DNA of 64,000 nucleotides from positions 21,449,934-21,513,933 of the forward strand of contig OX155951.1 of NCBI GenBank assembly GCA_944548615.1. The letters are read 5' to 3'. Within the stretch, counting starts at the first letter, position 1. Each line of letters begins with the position of its first letter. A program made the translations under genes and the position numbers. The notes under the pieces were generated by a model. It was given only the letters and a program-made list of their open reading frames with translations, was not told the origin of the DNA and searched no databases. The DNA is from Micropterix aruncella. Lineage: Eukaryota > Arthropoda > Insecta > Lepidoptera > Micropterigidae. Below are positions 1-10,960 of the stretch, piece after piece.

Positions 1-190
1 CTTCAATTTTCCTCCATGTTCTACCTGTTTTTATTTCGTAAATTATGTCGGAAAGTTTATTTATTTTGGAAAATAATATTAGAGCAAACGAGAAAATATG
101 CCTTTAACATATTTATGACGGCATTCAATGAGACAAGCAATTATTTTAACATTTTATTCAATAAGAAAATTAGGTAAGTAAGTTTAAAAA

Positions 191-545
191 TTAATTTGAA
201 CCTTGTGCTTGCACACATTCAGTCAGCATATTAATTCTTGGTGATATGTTATCAGAAATAGACACCCTCAAATCAGGTTCTACATTGTCGCGAGCGATAT
301 TTTGTTTTTATAGCGGTCAATGTAGAGAAAACTGTCTCACACATGTATGTAGATGCGAATGGCAGCAATTTCAGCAGAGATATTTTGTATAACAGTGGAT
401 ATTCCTCTTCCGTCACTATCCAAAACTTGGATGGATCCGTGGTTTTGAAAATAGCTCGAAGGCTTTCATCGGACATTAAATCGATCAGCTGCTCCTTTTC
501 TTTTAAGTTCATCGAATCTCTCCGTTTTAAAGAAATTGGAATCAA
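191..545 (-). pseudogene. hAT transposase C-terminal dimerisation region, frameshifted
   Basis: The minus strand encodes a stretch typical of the C-terminal dimerisation region of ZBED/SCAND-type hAT transposases: 'FWIVTEEEYPLL', then 'LLPFASTYMCE', then 'FSTLTAIKTKYRSR'. After KYRSR the frame breaks near position 290. A +1 shift continues the family pattern as 'NVEPDLRVSISDNISP' and runs to a stop at 191-193. The N-terminal zinc finger and catalytic core are absent. It is therefore a broken 3' relic of a transposon or of a domesticated hAT gene. The frameshift makes it non-functional as it stands. Family assignment is from motif recall. Confidence 0.75.
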
Positions 546-879
546 AATGTGTATGGAGAGGTTATATTTTACGCATAAACTTTAATAAAAATCGATAAGT
601 ACAGGACCTTGATGACTTTTTTGACGACCCCATAATTATATTTCGCGACCCCGTGCGCGACCCCAGGGTTGCGGAAGGCTGCCCTAGACCACGGGGGTAA
701 AACCAACATACATAAAGTGCTCGAACTGCGGCCATGGTGACTAGGAAATGGTGGCTTTCTTCTGGCCACACTGCGCTATTGGAACACTGCAACCGTGGTT
801 TCTATTGTGCCGCCGTTCAAAGAAGGAGGTAGTGATGAGGAAATAATTTCTATCTACACAAAGATGAGGAAATAATAAA

Positions 880-1215
880 GGCTGAGAGCACCAATATTCT
901 TTGGTGTGACACTAAAGTTATCAAAAGAAGTAAAATATCTAGGTATAACTCTAGATAGCAAATTGAATTGGGGAAATCACATTGAGATGAAATGCAGGAA
1001 CGCAACCATGGACTTTTGGTAATGCAGAAGTATAATGGGTAAGACAGGAGTTCTGCTGACTTGGAACTGCTGACTTAACAAACACATGCACACACTAGGG
1101 ATAGTCGATGACCTCTTTTGCAGGGGTTGCGGAATAAAAGATGTGTCGGCTGAGCATGTCTTATATACATGCCCAGCTTTTACTGTAAAATTTAGCGGCT
1201 GGTGTCAGAGGTGAG
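880..1215 (+). pseudogene. Jockey/R1-like non-LTR retrotransposon fragment (RT end joined to RNase H/tail)
   Basis: Two pieces are visible on the plus strand. Around 900-1020 the translation reads 'VKYLGITLDSKLNWGNHIE', the classic end of a non-LTR reverse transcriptase. Around 1080-1200 it reads 'HMHTLGIVDDLFCRGCG' followed by 'SAEHVLYTCPAF', a cysteine/histidine tail seen at the end of Jockey-type polyproteins. The pieces lie much closer together than in a full element, so the interior has been deleted. Stops interrupt both. This is a dead fragment. Confidence 0.7.
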
Positions 1216-1570
1216 CTGGTTGTAGAACCTATAGTATGGATTGGTGACCAATAAATACACAGGTGGGGGTAAGCTACAATGGCCCTAGAATTAGGACTAC
1301 TGTCCGCGAGTAAGCTCCGAGGAATCAGGGGCTGAGAAAGCAGGCGGATGACGCCGCTCCCGACAGTCGGCGATTCCTCGGAGCTTGCGTGCGGAGTGCG
1401 GACTGTAAGTGCGGGTAGCCATCTGATCAGCTATCCCCCATTTTATTTTCTATATCCACCCACTGCATTGTTCTATGTGTAGTCTAGAACTGAAGATCCC
1501 GCTATTTCAAAACCAGCTGCCACCTTCTGAGTTAATGGTTCTTGTGCAGTTGGGCCACTAAACCCGCTCA

Positions 1571-2165
1571 AAGGTGGCGACTGACATGAATATTTGCTCG
1601 ATCATGTTACAAGTCGAATATTCGGCATGTCAGTCAGTACAGCGAGCCAAGCAGCTCGATGACGAGCGCCGAGCACTCGAGCATGCTACACTCGGCTGTC
1701 AGTTTTTTGGCGAATCCCTTTGAATGCTGCATTACAAGTCAGTCGCTAGCGCGAGCGTTCCACGTCTCGCACTCGTTGCTCTGTTTGTGTTGTGGTATTT
1801 TTGCATTCGGTAAAATGCAGTGGGAGTCAGGAAAGAACGCTTTTGTTTAATAATAAATACCGTAGTTATCCTCAAAAGTGGGACCCTACACATCGAGACC
1901 ATTTTAATCCCCGAACAAAATTTTAGACCCCGGTAGAATAATGACTTCGGCGTATATTTAAAAAATTAAAGGATTGAAACCAAATACGTTTTCTTTCCTT
2001 CTTTAAATTGCAATAACGGATTAAAAGGAATGCAGCAAACACTATCTCTCAGCACAGTCGAGCATATATTTGTCGCGAAGATTCAGGCGTTGTGAGCATT
2101 TGCTCACAACGAACAAATTTTCGATGGGAATATTCGAGCAAATGCTCAGTCAGTAGCCACTTTAA
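1571..2165. mobile_element. MITE with imperfect terminal inverted repeats
   Basis: The left end (AAAGGTGGCGACTGAC then TTTGCTCGA) is matched by the reverse complement of the right end (AAAGTGGCTACTGACTGAGC then TTTGCTCGA). The element is about 595 bp and contains further internal copies of the TTTGCTC/GAGCAAA motif. No credible coding sequence lies inside. The superfamily is not clear from the ends. Confidence 0.6.
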
Positions 2166-2417
2166 AGTGAAAAATTTTGCATAAATTCGCATCTATTTCG
2201 TAAAAACGAAAATTCCGCACCTCTACTGACGGGTGAAATGGGACTAAAATGGCAAGCTAGATTTGAAATTGCCATCTTGCGGCGAGTATGTTTCATTTAT
2301 CGACCGTTCACTTTCCCTTTCGAAACATTAGATGGGGAAATCGCATAATAGTTTTTTCAGGGAGGATATACGTCCAAATCGCACATTCGACTTCCTTATT
2401 TATTTTTTTTCTTTCAG

Positions 2418-3263
2418 GTCGGCGACAAGGTGGTGAGTCTCAGCCACGCGAAAAACGGCATAAGACATCCGGTGACGTCGGCCGTTCGCCTCGCGGTCCG
2501 AGAGCGAGAGCCGGCGCCGAGCCGCTCCCGCCGCATCGAGCAGTCGGCCCGGCGGCCCGTGGACCGCGACCAGAACGTGAACGGCAAGCGCGGCGCCCTG
2601 CCGCAGCGCCGGGCCGCCGCCGGCGCCCCCCCGCCCCGCCCCCCGTCCTCGGACGAGGAGCCGGAGCCCACGCCGGGCCCCAGCAACCGCGAACAGAGGT
2701 GCCTCCCCGTACGAGACCCCCAGCCGGGTCCGACCGCGGAGCAATGCTTAAAAAAATTGCTATTCGAAGATAACCCTGAAAATTTTTCAAAGAATGGACA
2801 AAACGGCAATCGGCTACCGAATGAAAAGTCGAAAATCGTTCGACAGTTCATTCGCGTCAATTTTCCGATGGCGGCGTTCAGAGACCCGACGGAAAATCTT
2901 CCGGCGTTCGATGCGGCGAATCGAGAAGGCGGCGAAAGGCGCGCCGTAGAGCGAATCGTCGAAGACTTTCCGCCGAATCCGCAGCCCGTCGTGAAAAAAA
3001 TTCGAAGGAATACGCTATCGTTGCACGTGTTAGATATTTCGAAAATCATGAAGGACGCTCGCTGCGCCGACGTATCGTGGATGCGTCCGAAACAGAGGGA
3101 AATCGACGGGGCGCCGGAAGAACTCGTCATGTACACGCTCGTCAGAGGCAAAGGGGAGTTGATCATGTTTGGCGGAGTTCACAATGACACTTCATTTGTA
3201 CAAAATTACACGTCGTATTCGAATTCTCTCTATTTCATAATTCCGCCTAGGGATATAATTTAA
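2418..3263 (+). CDS. C-terminal exon of a kelch/F-box protein (FBXO42-like)
   Basis: A polypyrimidine tract ending TTTCAG at 2417 opens an exon that reads VGDKVVSLSHAKNG... and runs in frame to the stop TAA at 3261-3263, about 281 codons. The first ~100 residues are a low-complexity, very GC-rich Arg/Pro/Ala segment (REREPAPSRSRR, APPPRPPSSDEEPEPTPGPS). The last ~80 residues are ordered-looking: 'LHVLDISKIMKDARCADVSW', then 'YTLVRGKGELIMFGGV', then 'SNSLYFIIPPRD'. The GELIMFGG and SNSLYF blocks resemble the last kelch blade of FBXO42, a substrate receptor of an SCF ubiquitin ligase. Earlier exons, including the F-box and most kelch repeats, would lie left of the window, making 1-2417 intronic. 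That this is a real terminal exon is fairly secure; the FBXO42 name is from memory. Confidence 0.7.
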   Translation, partial: VGDKVVSLSHAKNGIRHPVTSAVRLAVREREPAPSRSRRIEQSARRPVDRDQNVNGKRGALPQRRAAAGAPPPRPPSSDEEPEPTPGPSNREQRCLPVRDPQPGPTAEQCLKKLLFEDNPENFSKNGQNGNRLPNEKSKIVRQFIRVNFPMAAFRDPTENLPAFDAANREGGERRAVERIVEDFPPNPQPVVKKIRRNTLSLHVLDISKIMKDARCADVSWMRPKQREIDGAPEELVMYTLVRGKGELIMFGGVHNDTSFVQNYTSYSNSLYFIIPPRDII

Positions 3264-3679
3264 ATAAAACCAGACGAGCAATGAAACGTCTAGAATCGAA
3301 CGTGGCAATTTCGACTAAGTTTTATTTTTTTAAATTCGAATCTCGCGTGCATTACTGATTCTATAAATCGCAGAGTCCAACTTTGCATTCGGTAGTTTTT
3401 CACGTATGCTAGCTATTAAAGCGAGAAATGCCAACTAAAAATATCTTAGTACTCTGGAAAATTTAAAATGCCCATGCCTCAAAATTATTTGGAATCAACA
3501 TTATACAGTAAACCAGATTTAAAGCAAAACAAGTAGATTCGTATACCCCATAATCTTGAAAATACTTTTTGTTTTAATTGCGATTTTTCCTAATAATGAT
3601 TTTAGATGTAAGAAGATTTTCATTTACAGATTATTCTGCACGTAAAATTGAGTTAAAAATCTACAACTTTTTTTTGATA
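3264..3679. other. 3' flank of the kelch gene, no feature seen
   Basis: AT-rich sequence downstream of the stop. An AATAAA lies at about 3263-3268, overlapping the stop codon, and could serve as poly(A) signal. I see no coding sequence or clear repeat in the rest. Confidence 0.5.
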
Positions 3680-5093
3680 TTAACCCGTTGAGTATGAGTC
3701 AACCAAATCTGGTCGCGAAACAATTATCCGTTGAGTACGAATCGACCAAATCTGGTCGCGCGTTTTTTTCACTTCTTTGACGTTCTCATATTTATTCATA
3801 ACTAGTTGCTCTAGCGAGACTAGTAGCTGGGGTGACCGAATCGATAATTGCGGAAATCTCTTTAAAAATCCAGTCAACCAGTCTACTCCTGCTACCTCTT
3901 TCTCAACCCACGAGGTGGGGATTTTCTTATGATGTTTGAGAGCCAGATCATAAGCTTAACTCTGCAGATTTGAGCAGGAAGCCCATGAGTGTATTTTCTT
4001 CCTCATCAGTAAATACCTGAGTAGCACTGCGGTAGCCCACTGGAGGAAGAATTTCACCTGGCTGATTCTTGCGTTTCTTTACGTACCGGTATAGCGTTAC
4101 ATGACACAAGTTATGTTTCTTCGATGCAGCTCTAATGCTCAGGTTAAGCTGCAAGTGGTCTTGAAAAGCCGCTTCATAAGACGACTGTTCTGCCAGGCCT
4201 CTGGTTGTAGTTCTTGTCCTGTTACGTGGCATCCTGAAATTAATAAAAAACAAGGAATTATAATCTGGCAAGACTGTAAAAAAATTAAAGTGGAGATGAT
4301 CACCGCAGGGTCAAAAGTAACAGTTACATCTGACCCCGAGCGAATTGTTACTTTTGACCCCGAACCGACAATCTGTCTTTGGTGTAATCTGCACCAAATT
4401 GAAAGAATATCACGCTTAGTTCTATTGTTACAATAGATAATGAGAAAATGTACATACCTGTTGCCATATAAATATTCACTGAGACTGTAATATCGTCGAT
4501 ACTATCTCAAAATCGAAAAACTTTCTCGACTATCGAAAACGCAAACGCCGCTCCCCAAACGTCTGCTTTGCGCCGGCGGTGGCGAGCTACTGGCGGGAGG
4601 GGGGACCACGTGGCAGGGTCATGGCCATGTATTTGAATTCTCGAAAGCACGTAGGCCTGGGAGTTTATAGTCGCTGTTACTTTTGACCCATGTTACTTTC
4701 GACCCCGGTCTCCCTTACTAAAATAATTTTCGGTTTTTCACATTTTTCTCACTTTTCCGAGAGATTTTCCGGATTTTTTATTGCCTATAGTAAGACCGAA
4801 GTGATTATGAACAAAACAAAAAAAGAATCATCCAAATCGGGTTAGCCGATCGTGAGTTATTAGGTAACATACATAAAACCCGACTCATTTTTATTATATA
4901 GATAATCTAATTGTTTTACAAAATGATATTTCAATATTCTATATTCGAAATTTCAATGCAATCATTGTGCAGTTGTTCTTTTTATGATTGGTGTAGTAGT
5001 TTCGTAGCTATAGTACTTTAAGTCGATGTCGCCGAAAATCCTGCAAAAGAGACAGATGCATCCATGAAAATACCCATTTACTCCAAGGGTTAA
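3680..5093. mobile_element. TTAA-flanked (piggyBac-type) MITE, interrupted copy
   Basis: The left part begins TTAACCCGTTGAGTA and carries two ~40-bp direct repeats of 'GACCAAATCTGGT'. The right part ends ACTCCAAGGGTTAA at 5093. A second, uninterrupted copy at 46598-46907 joins the same two halves directly ('ATTTATTCATAATTATCTAA'). Comparison shows that about 1.1 kb (roughly 3803-4902) was inserted here and that the insert contains a pogo-like fragment. TTAA ends and the CCCTTG/CAAGGG terminal pairing suggest mobilisation by a piggyBac transposase. Confidence 0.7.
3945..4719 (-). pseudogene. pogo/Tigger-like transposon 5' fragment, truncated transposase
   Basis: Reading leftwards from 4271, the frame gives MPRNRTRTTTRGLAEQS followed by 'NLSIRAASKKHNLCHVTLYR'. 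This is the N-terminal Psq-type helix-turn-helix of pogo/jerky-like transposases. It continues to 'FTDEEENTLMGFLLKSAEL', the start of the CENP-B-type second DNA-binding helix region, then stops; the DDE catalytic domain is missing. The presumed 5' terminus is near 4719 (GGGAGACCGGGGTCGAAAG on the minus strand, next to TA). Inverted GGGTCAAAAGTAACAG motifs at about 4308 and 4675 are subterminal repeats. It sits inside a TTAA MITE. Confidence 0.7.
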
Positions 5094-5307
5094 GTTTTTT
5101 TTCTCGGCGACAGACCAGACTAAAAAAGTTGTAACCATTTTCACCTTCGTTTTTCGAGTAAAATAATCTCTCGTAAGTGAAAATGTGATAATATTCAAAA
5201 ACATTGTTTTCAAACCAAATTGCGGTTCAAAAATGTTATGTTTGAATTTTGTTGATTACGATTCGCTGGGGCGTCAGAAAGGCCAATCGGCCTTTTGCGG
5301 TGGTTGA
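5094..5307. other. short AT-rich spacer
   Basis: Unassigned sequence between the TTAA MITE and a minisatellite; nothing recognisable. Confidence 0.5.
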
Positions 5308-5469
5308 TAGATCCGCACATAGCCGTTTCGGCTGGCCTCCATATATTGAGATCAGCACGTAGCCATTTCGGCAGGTCTCCATATATTGATAGATACGCAC
5401 AGCCGTTTCGGCAGGCCTCCATATATTGACGGATCCGCACGTAGCCGTTTTGGCAGGTCTCCATATATA
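5308..5469. repeat. minisatellite, about four ~41-bp units
   Basis: Four imperfect head-to-tail units share GATCCGCACGTAGCCGTTTC followed by GGCAGGCCTCCATATATTGA. The units differ by a few substitutions and small indels. Confidence 0.8.
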
Positions 5470-5620
5470 TATTATATAAATATATAATATACATGACTAA
5501 CAAGATTAATTAAAGGGGTACACGAATCTACTATTTCAGTTATTGCTTTTAAATCAGGGACACGGTGTATAATATGATTTTATATTGAGTGAATTAAAAC
5601 ACAAACAGAAAATGAACGTA
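5470..5620. other. spacer, no feature
   Basis: AT-rich, includes a short TATATATAT run; nothing coding. Confidence 0.5.
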
Positions 5621-6504
5621 TTCTCATAGCTGATTTACACTCTCGCCTCGTGTCTGTGTCTCGCCTCGCACCTCGCGAAAATGAGTTTCTGTTTACACTC
5701 TCGTGGTGCGTGCGAGCTAGCACCACGAGAGTGTAAACAGTCAAGAGCCAGCGACAAAAAAAGTAAAAGAGTTTGGAAAAGCTGATACTTTCAGATCAGA
5801 CAATATTTTGGCCATAGAATGCCGGAGTACAATCAGCAGGCTAGGTTTCGGGACACCTGACGCTGGCGTACTAGGAAAGGTGTAATGTTAATTAATATCC
5901 TAAAGTGTTTTGGAAAAGCTGAAAATTCATCAGTAGACAGTAGATGCAATAAAAAACTCGAAAAGTCAGACTGCTTCATAATACGCGTCATCTTCATGGC
6001 GTCAGCATCATCGGTCTATGACTTGATGGTCTACTGTGCCGTGTAATATAATGGTATGGACATGCTGACGCCATGCGTTCGATTATGAATCAATCTGACC
6101 ATTTATTTCGAGTGATTTATTGCATCCACTGTCTACTGATTAATTTTCAGCTTTTCCAAAAAACTTTAGGGGTACCAATTAAAATGACATCTTTCCTAAC
6201 ACGCCAGCACTAGGTGTCCCAAAATCTGGCTTGTTGACTGTAACCCGGCATTCTACGGCCAAAATACTGTCTGATCTGAAAGTATCAGCTTTTCCAAAAG
6301 TCTTGCGCTTTTTTGTCGCTGGCTTCCCGACTATTCGTCCCGATGTCCTTTGACTCGTGCCCAAAAAACCGCTCCTGACGCGAGCGCCGCGAACGGCGAG
6401 ACGAGGCGCGAGACGAAACGCGGGTGCCCGTTCACACTCTCATCTCGCGCTTCGTCCCGCGCATCGCTCGCGCCTCGCGCGCGAGTGTAAATCAGCTATG
6501 AGAA
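5621..6504. mobile_element. foldback element with long internal inverted repeat
   Basis: Outer termini are TTCTCATAGCTGATTTACAC on the left and its near reverse complement GTGTAAATCAGCTATGAGAA on the right. Just inside, both ends are rich in CTCGCGCCTCGC-type GC repeats. Further in, roughly 5757-6000 pairs with 6075-6330 on the opposite strand: GGAAAAGCTGATACTTTCAG on the left recurs inverted on the right. The two arms meet near 6020. Short open frames occur in the arms but they are mirror images of each other and not recognisable proteins. Confidence 0.75.
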
Positions 6505-6754
6505 ATGCGCAAAATGTTCAGACTAAAAATGGCAAACCTTTGATTCTAGATTTTTTCAATTATAATTAACAATGCAATCGTGTAATTGATGAAAAGCTTT
6601 AAATTTATAAAGAACTGAGTTGTTGATTATGTCTGGAATTTGTTCTATTTCTTGTATGTATATCAAAAATTATTCACATAGTATTTCAAAATTATCGATA
6701 TGACATGTTACGACTGATATAAATAAATGCTATTACATATTTGTTAATCATTTT
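6505..6754. other. intergenic spacer downstream of SYF1
   Basis: AT-rich, no coding or repeat signal noted. Confidence 0.5.
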
Positions 6755-6760
6755 TTTATT
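6755..6760 (-). terminator. poly(A) signal of SYF1
   Basis: AATAAA on the minus strand lies only a few bases downstream of the SYF1 stop codon (6766-6768), implying a very short 3' UTR. Confidence 0.6.
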
Positions 6761-6765
6761 GAAAA

Positions 6766-9409
6766 TCAATCATCTTTTTCTTCGGCCAGGCTACCGAAAA
6801 CTTCAGCAGGTATGGGTTGTTTCTCCAAAGGCATTTCTTCATCTTCTCCGCTTTCCTCTGAATCCTCGTCGATATCGATTTCGTCCGGATTGAGCACGCG
6901 ACCGGTGTCCTTGCCCTCGGCGGTTTTTCCTTGCGTTTCTCCTCTGACAAAGAGGATGTTTCCGCCCTTGGGCGCGGGAGGTTGGAACGTCATTTCGGCC
7001 GCCTTTGCTTCCAAGAGTCTCATTCCGTCCTTCGCGCCTGGCGCTAGATCGGCAATTGTCGCCGCAGGATGCGTCGCAGACGTCAGCATCTGAGCCGACA
7101 TCATATTCACTTGAGTGTTGTACGTCGCTTGCACGCTACGTTTTATCCTGAGCATCTCTCGCATGGTATCTTCGTTTCCGTGCCGCACTTCGAATTCCTT
7201 CCAAGTATTCCAGAACTCGGCGGTGATCCTCGGGTCGCACATCTGGCTGCAGTGCGAATATATCGCTCTCGCTCGATCGATCTCACCCAGCTTCGTCTCC
7301 ATTTCGGAAAATCGGAGACACATCTCTCGGGATTTTTCTTCGGGTAACGTTTCTATCGCCTTCTCGTAGATTTGCCTTGTTTTTGGGACGCCGTATATAT
7401 CGGCGGCTTTTTTAATGTAGATATTGAACATGTCGGACATTTCTTCACCCGGGACGCTGTTCGTCGCTCTTTCGTAAACGGACATGGCGTGTCGGGCGAG
7501 ACCGTGGTCCTCTTCTAATTTCGCGTAAAGCAAATATATCGCTTTCGCATATTCCGGAGGGCAATTCTCGAGACACTGCTCGAACAAGTCTCTCGAACGT
7601 TCTAATTTTGTTCCTCCGTAGCGTTTTAAAAACTTGCTCAAGTACGTGTTCCAAATATCGTAAACGTTGGGCCATTTAAACAAAGCGATTCCTTTCTCGT
7701 AAGCTCGGAAAGACTCTTCGAAATAATTGTGCTCTTCGAGGAATAAGCCGTAATTGATGATAATCTGAGGCGTGGCAATTTTTAATTCGATTATATGATC
7801 GTAAACTGCCTTGCAGGATTTGTATGTCCCGAAGCTCTCCTCCAGATCGGCGTACATAGACCACACTTTTAGCGATTTGTAGAGTCGCATTTGTACAGTT
7901 TCAGTTTCGTCGTGGTATGCTACTTTTCGAGACGGTAAAACGGTGGCTTTGTGCATTAATTTCAACGCATCTTCGTAGTTTTCGTGTCGGATCTCCATTT
8001 CGGCCCATTCGCACCAAACCGATGCCAACTCATCGACTTTTACAAATGCCACTTGAGTCGCTTTTTCAAAGACCAGGCGAGCATCTTCGATTTGCTTGTT
8101 TTCTTCATAGAATTTCGCAAATGCGACCCAAAGCGTGAACAGTTTGCCCACTGCCAGTTTGGGATCAACGATTTGAACGGCTTCAGTGTAAGTATTGATA
8201 ATTTCGTGCGGTTTTCCGTCGTAGAGCTTCACTCGTTTGTGCCATTCGGGTACGTTGTGCGGGTTCTGTCGCAGCAACACAGAGTTTAGGAGTAATAAGC
8301 GCCGTTCCATTAGATATTCGAAACGTGCTAAGCGCAGCTCCAAGTCGATGTCTTCGTCTTCGTTAGGGTTCGGTTTCTTAGCGACTTCCTCCATTTTCTT
8401 GTTTAAGCTCAGCTCTTCGAATTGCGCGTAAGCGTCGAATACTTGAGTGAAATCTCTGACGGTCGTTACCGTTTGTATCGCTTCTTCGTAAACATCTCGA
8501 GCGCGGTCGAAGAGGCCGCTTCTAACGTAATAATCGGCCAGCGAATTCCACAAATGTCCAAGTTGGTCAGTGTACCGTCTTAGACCGCCTCGGATGATAG
8601 CATCCACGTTGAGGCTGTGGATTTTATCCGGATTTTTCGAGATCATATCGCACAGCTCGTTCCACAACTGATGATTTGACTTCCCGTGTCGAGAATGAAA
8701 ATGGTCATTGTTTACAATGTGCGCTAACTTTTGTGCTGCTTCGTCCAGTCGGTCGTTGCTCACTAAATACTCAATGTATTCTTCAGTGTTTTCCGGACAT
8801 AATTTTAAATATCGTCGAAAAACCCGCACAGCGGTTTCCGGGATATCGTGCTTCTTTAAGAATTTAATATAGAGAGGCCATATGCGGTGATGCTGGGTAA
8901 TAGGCAGCGATCGCAGGGCTCTGTCGAACGCTTTCCTTGTGGTCGTTATACGATGCTGGTCAGTAAGAAACACGCAGTAATCCATCCAAATCCTGGGCAT
9001 TTTGTGCATGAAAACGAGTGCCCTTTCAAAAGCGTCATTTACAATTTCGTAATCAGGGTCCGTTATGCATCTTCCTTTCATCTGAGCGCGCCTTAATTTA
9101 AGATAATTGTACCATAGTTTGAACGATCCGGGTAATTCTTTGAGCGCTCTTTCGTAGATGATGTTTATTTCTCTTGCGGGGGATTTCTTCTTGTGGTCGA
9201 TGTAGCGCAGCCAGTGCTTTACTGAAAAGGGGTTTCGAAGGATTTCTTCTTCGTACGGTAAGTCGTCTTCATTCTGAAATAAGTAATAAAAACGATTCCA
9301 AATCATCGTGTACAAAGTCAACTATATTATACTGTATTCATTGTTTACAAGTAGGATTAATGAAACTTACGAATATAAAATCGATGTCGGTGTGCTCTAG
9401 AGTCGGCAT
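6766..9409 (-). CDS. SYF1: pre-mRNA-splicing factor SYF1 (XAB2 homologue)
   Basis: SYF1/XAB2 is a scaffold of the Prp19-associated NineTeen complex in the spliceosome and, as XAB2, acts in transcription-coupled repair. There are two exons. Exon 1 (9371-9409) encodes MPTLEHTDIDFIF and ends at GTAAGT. Exon 2 (6766-9273) follows TTTCAG and opens NEDDLPYEEEILRNPFSVKH, giving 848 residues (human XAB2 is 855). HAT (half-a-TPR) repeats fill most of the chain. Family landmarks are 'HKMPRIWMDYCVFL', 'RALRSLPITQHHRIWPLY', 'FKWPNVYDIWNTYLSKF' and 'RRSVQATYNTQVN' variants. The C-terminus is acidic (DEDSEESGEDEE) and ends EVFGSLAEEKDD. A longer open frame up to 9321 is intron read-through; exon 1 restores the family N-terminus. 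The frame is intact and looks functional. Confidence 0.97.
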
Positions 9410-10074
9410 TTTATTGATAAAACTGTTTCAAATTAATACAAATAATGCAGAATAAACGCGGGCTGAAGCGGCGAATTTGACGTTCGTTGCGTTTTTTTTG
9501 TTGGTCGGCGTTCAGTGGAGGACTGACTGGGGAGGAAAGCGATACATATAAAAATGTCGATCTCTTGTTTCATCTCAAGGGGATTCTCTAAAAATTTTGA
9601 CCCCAGGAATTAACTCGGGGTCGTAAAGTCATTCAATAAATAAATACTACCCCCATTATTTCATAACTAAATTTAGGGGAGAATCGTGGCCTCCGATATT
9701 TCACAAACTGTAGATTTAGCAACGTCGCAATATCAATGATTGTTGAAACAGACTATATATTCCAACGTCAGCAATAAATACACTGAATAATACCACTGAT
9801 AATGTGACGAAAAAAAAGCTGCATTCGGTCTTTTAGTTTCCTTCTTCACGCACGCTTGGCTGCATCAAATGATTTAGTAATTTGATAATACCTAGGTCTA
9901 CTACTAGGATTTTATAGATTCTATATGCTTTAAATAAACTTGAAACCATATATATTTAGTGTATTTTCTTATATTGTTATAATTAAAATTAAAATTTAAT
10001 ATAAATAATGACCAATCAAAAAGTACTCATTCAATACCCAAGAAGTAAAAAAATAATAAAAAATAACATAAAAA
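9410..10074. other. SYF1 upstream region and AT-rich spacer
   Basis: Contains the presumed SYF1 promoter and 5' UTR just right of 9409; no TATA box stands out. The remainder is AT-rich and unassigned. Confidence 0.4.
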
Positions 10075-10960
10075 AACAAACGAGCAACGTCTGGACTGTA
10101 GGGAGGGTGCTAGATAAGTTTTAGCACTGTCGTGGTCAAATATTCGGTGCAGACTTTGGCACGGTGAGCTGGAGCATTATCGTGATGGAGGAACCAGGTG
10201 TCCATTTTTGACTTTGGCCGCAGGCTCTTCATAGACCCAACGAATTCAGGCAGGCACTGTTTAGTATACCACTTAGATGTGACTCTCTTATGTGTGTCCA
10301 AAACGACACGTTCCACAATTCCATTCGATTTGAAAAATACAGCTATTATTTTCATCTTTACAGCTTGGGATTTTCTGTCAACTACAGGTGTGTCCTTATC
10401 ATCAAAGACCCAAGCTTTGCTTTGAGCCTTGGTCGGCAAATCGTAATAGTACAGCCAAAACTCGTCACCTGTCACGATGTTGTTCACATACCGAGATTGT
10501 CCATTATCAAACTTTTTTAGCATCTCCCGGCACCAAGTTACACGTCGTGGCATATGCTCTTCAGTTAGTCGATGCGGCACCCAGAGAGAACAAAATTTCT
10601 TCACGTGCAAATTACTATGCAGAAACGAACGATTTGCTGGTGTATTTAGGCCGAAAGTATCCTCTATTTGTGGTAGGTTACTTATCTCTCCTCAACAAGC
10701 ATTTTCTCACAGCAGTAACGTTTTCCTCCGTAGCTGACATTCGTAGCCTTCCCGGCCTCTCAGCATCCTCTAGCGAGAAATTTCCCCTTTGGAATTCTCT
10801 ATACCACCTGAACATCGTTGTACGATGTCGACAAACATCACCTAGTGCAAGTCATTTCTTTTAAGCAATGGCCTATGTCTAAATTACGCACGAAATTATA
10901 AGCCAAAACTGCCCTTATCTCATTTCGTGACCACGATGCCATCGCAAGCACTTTACATTC
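10075..10960 (-). pseudogene. mariner-family transposase, broken
   Basis: The minus strand starts near 10950 with MASWSRNEIRAVLAYNFVRN, then shifts frame into 'MFRWYREFQRGNFSLEDAER' and shifts again into 'FLHSNLHVKKFCSLWVPHRL'. The main open frame (10110-10610) carries 'IVTGDEFWLYYY', with the first catalytic Asp, and 'WFLHHDNAPAHRA', with the second. A TAG stop interrupts before HPPYSPD, which carries the third Asp. Spacing of the last two acidic residues fits a D,D(34)D mariner. Terminal inverted repeats were not found. At least two frameshifts and one stop make it inactive. Confidence 0.9.

Noticed and set aside
2288..2773. 161-residue frame ending in MLKKIAIRR and an apparent match to MLKKIAI at 53750
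   Set aside because: Wrong frame of the kelch exon; the shared heptamer comes from AAAAAAATTGC-type sequence and is coincidental.
9274..9321. SYF1 start at 9321 (MTLYTMIWNRFYY)
   Set aside because: This is intron sequence; a consensus acceptor at 9274 and exon 1 at 9371-9409 restore the family N-terminus.
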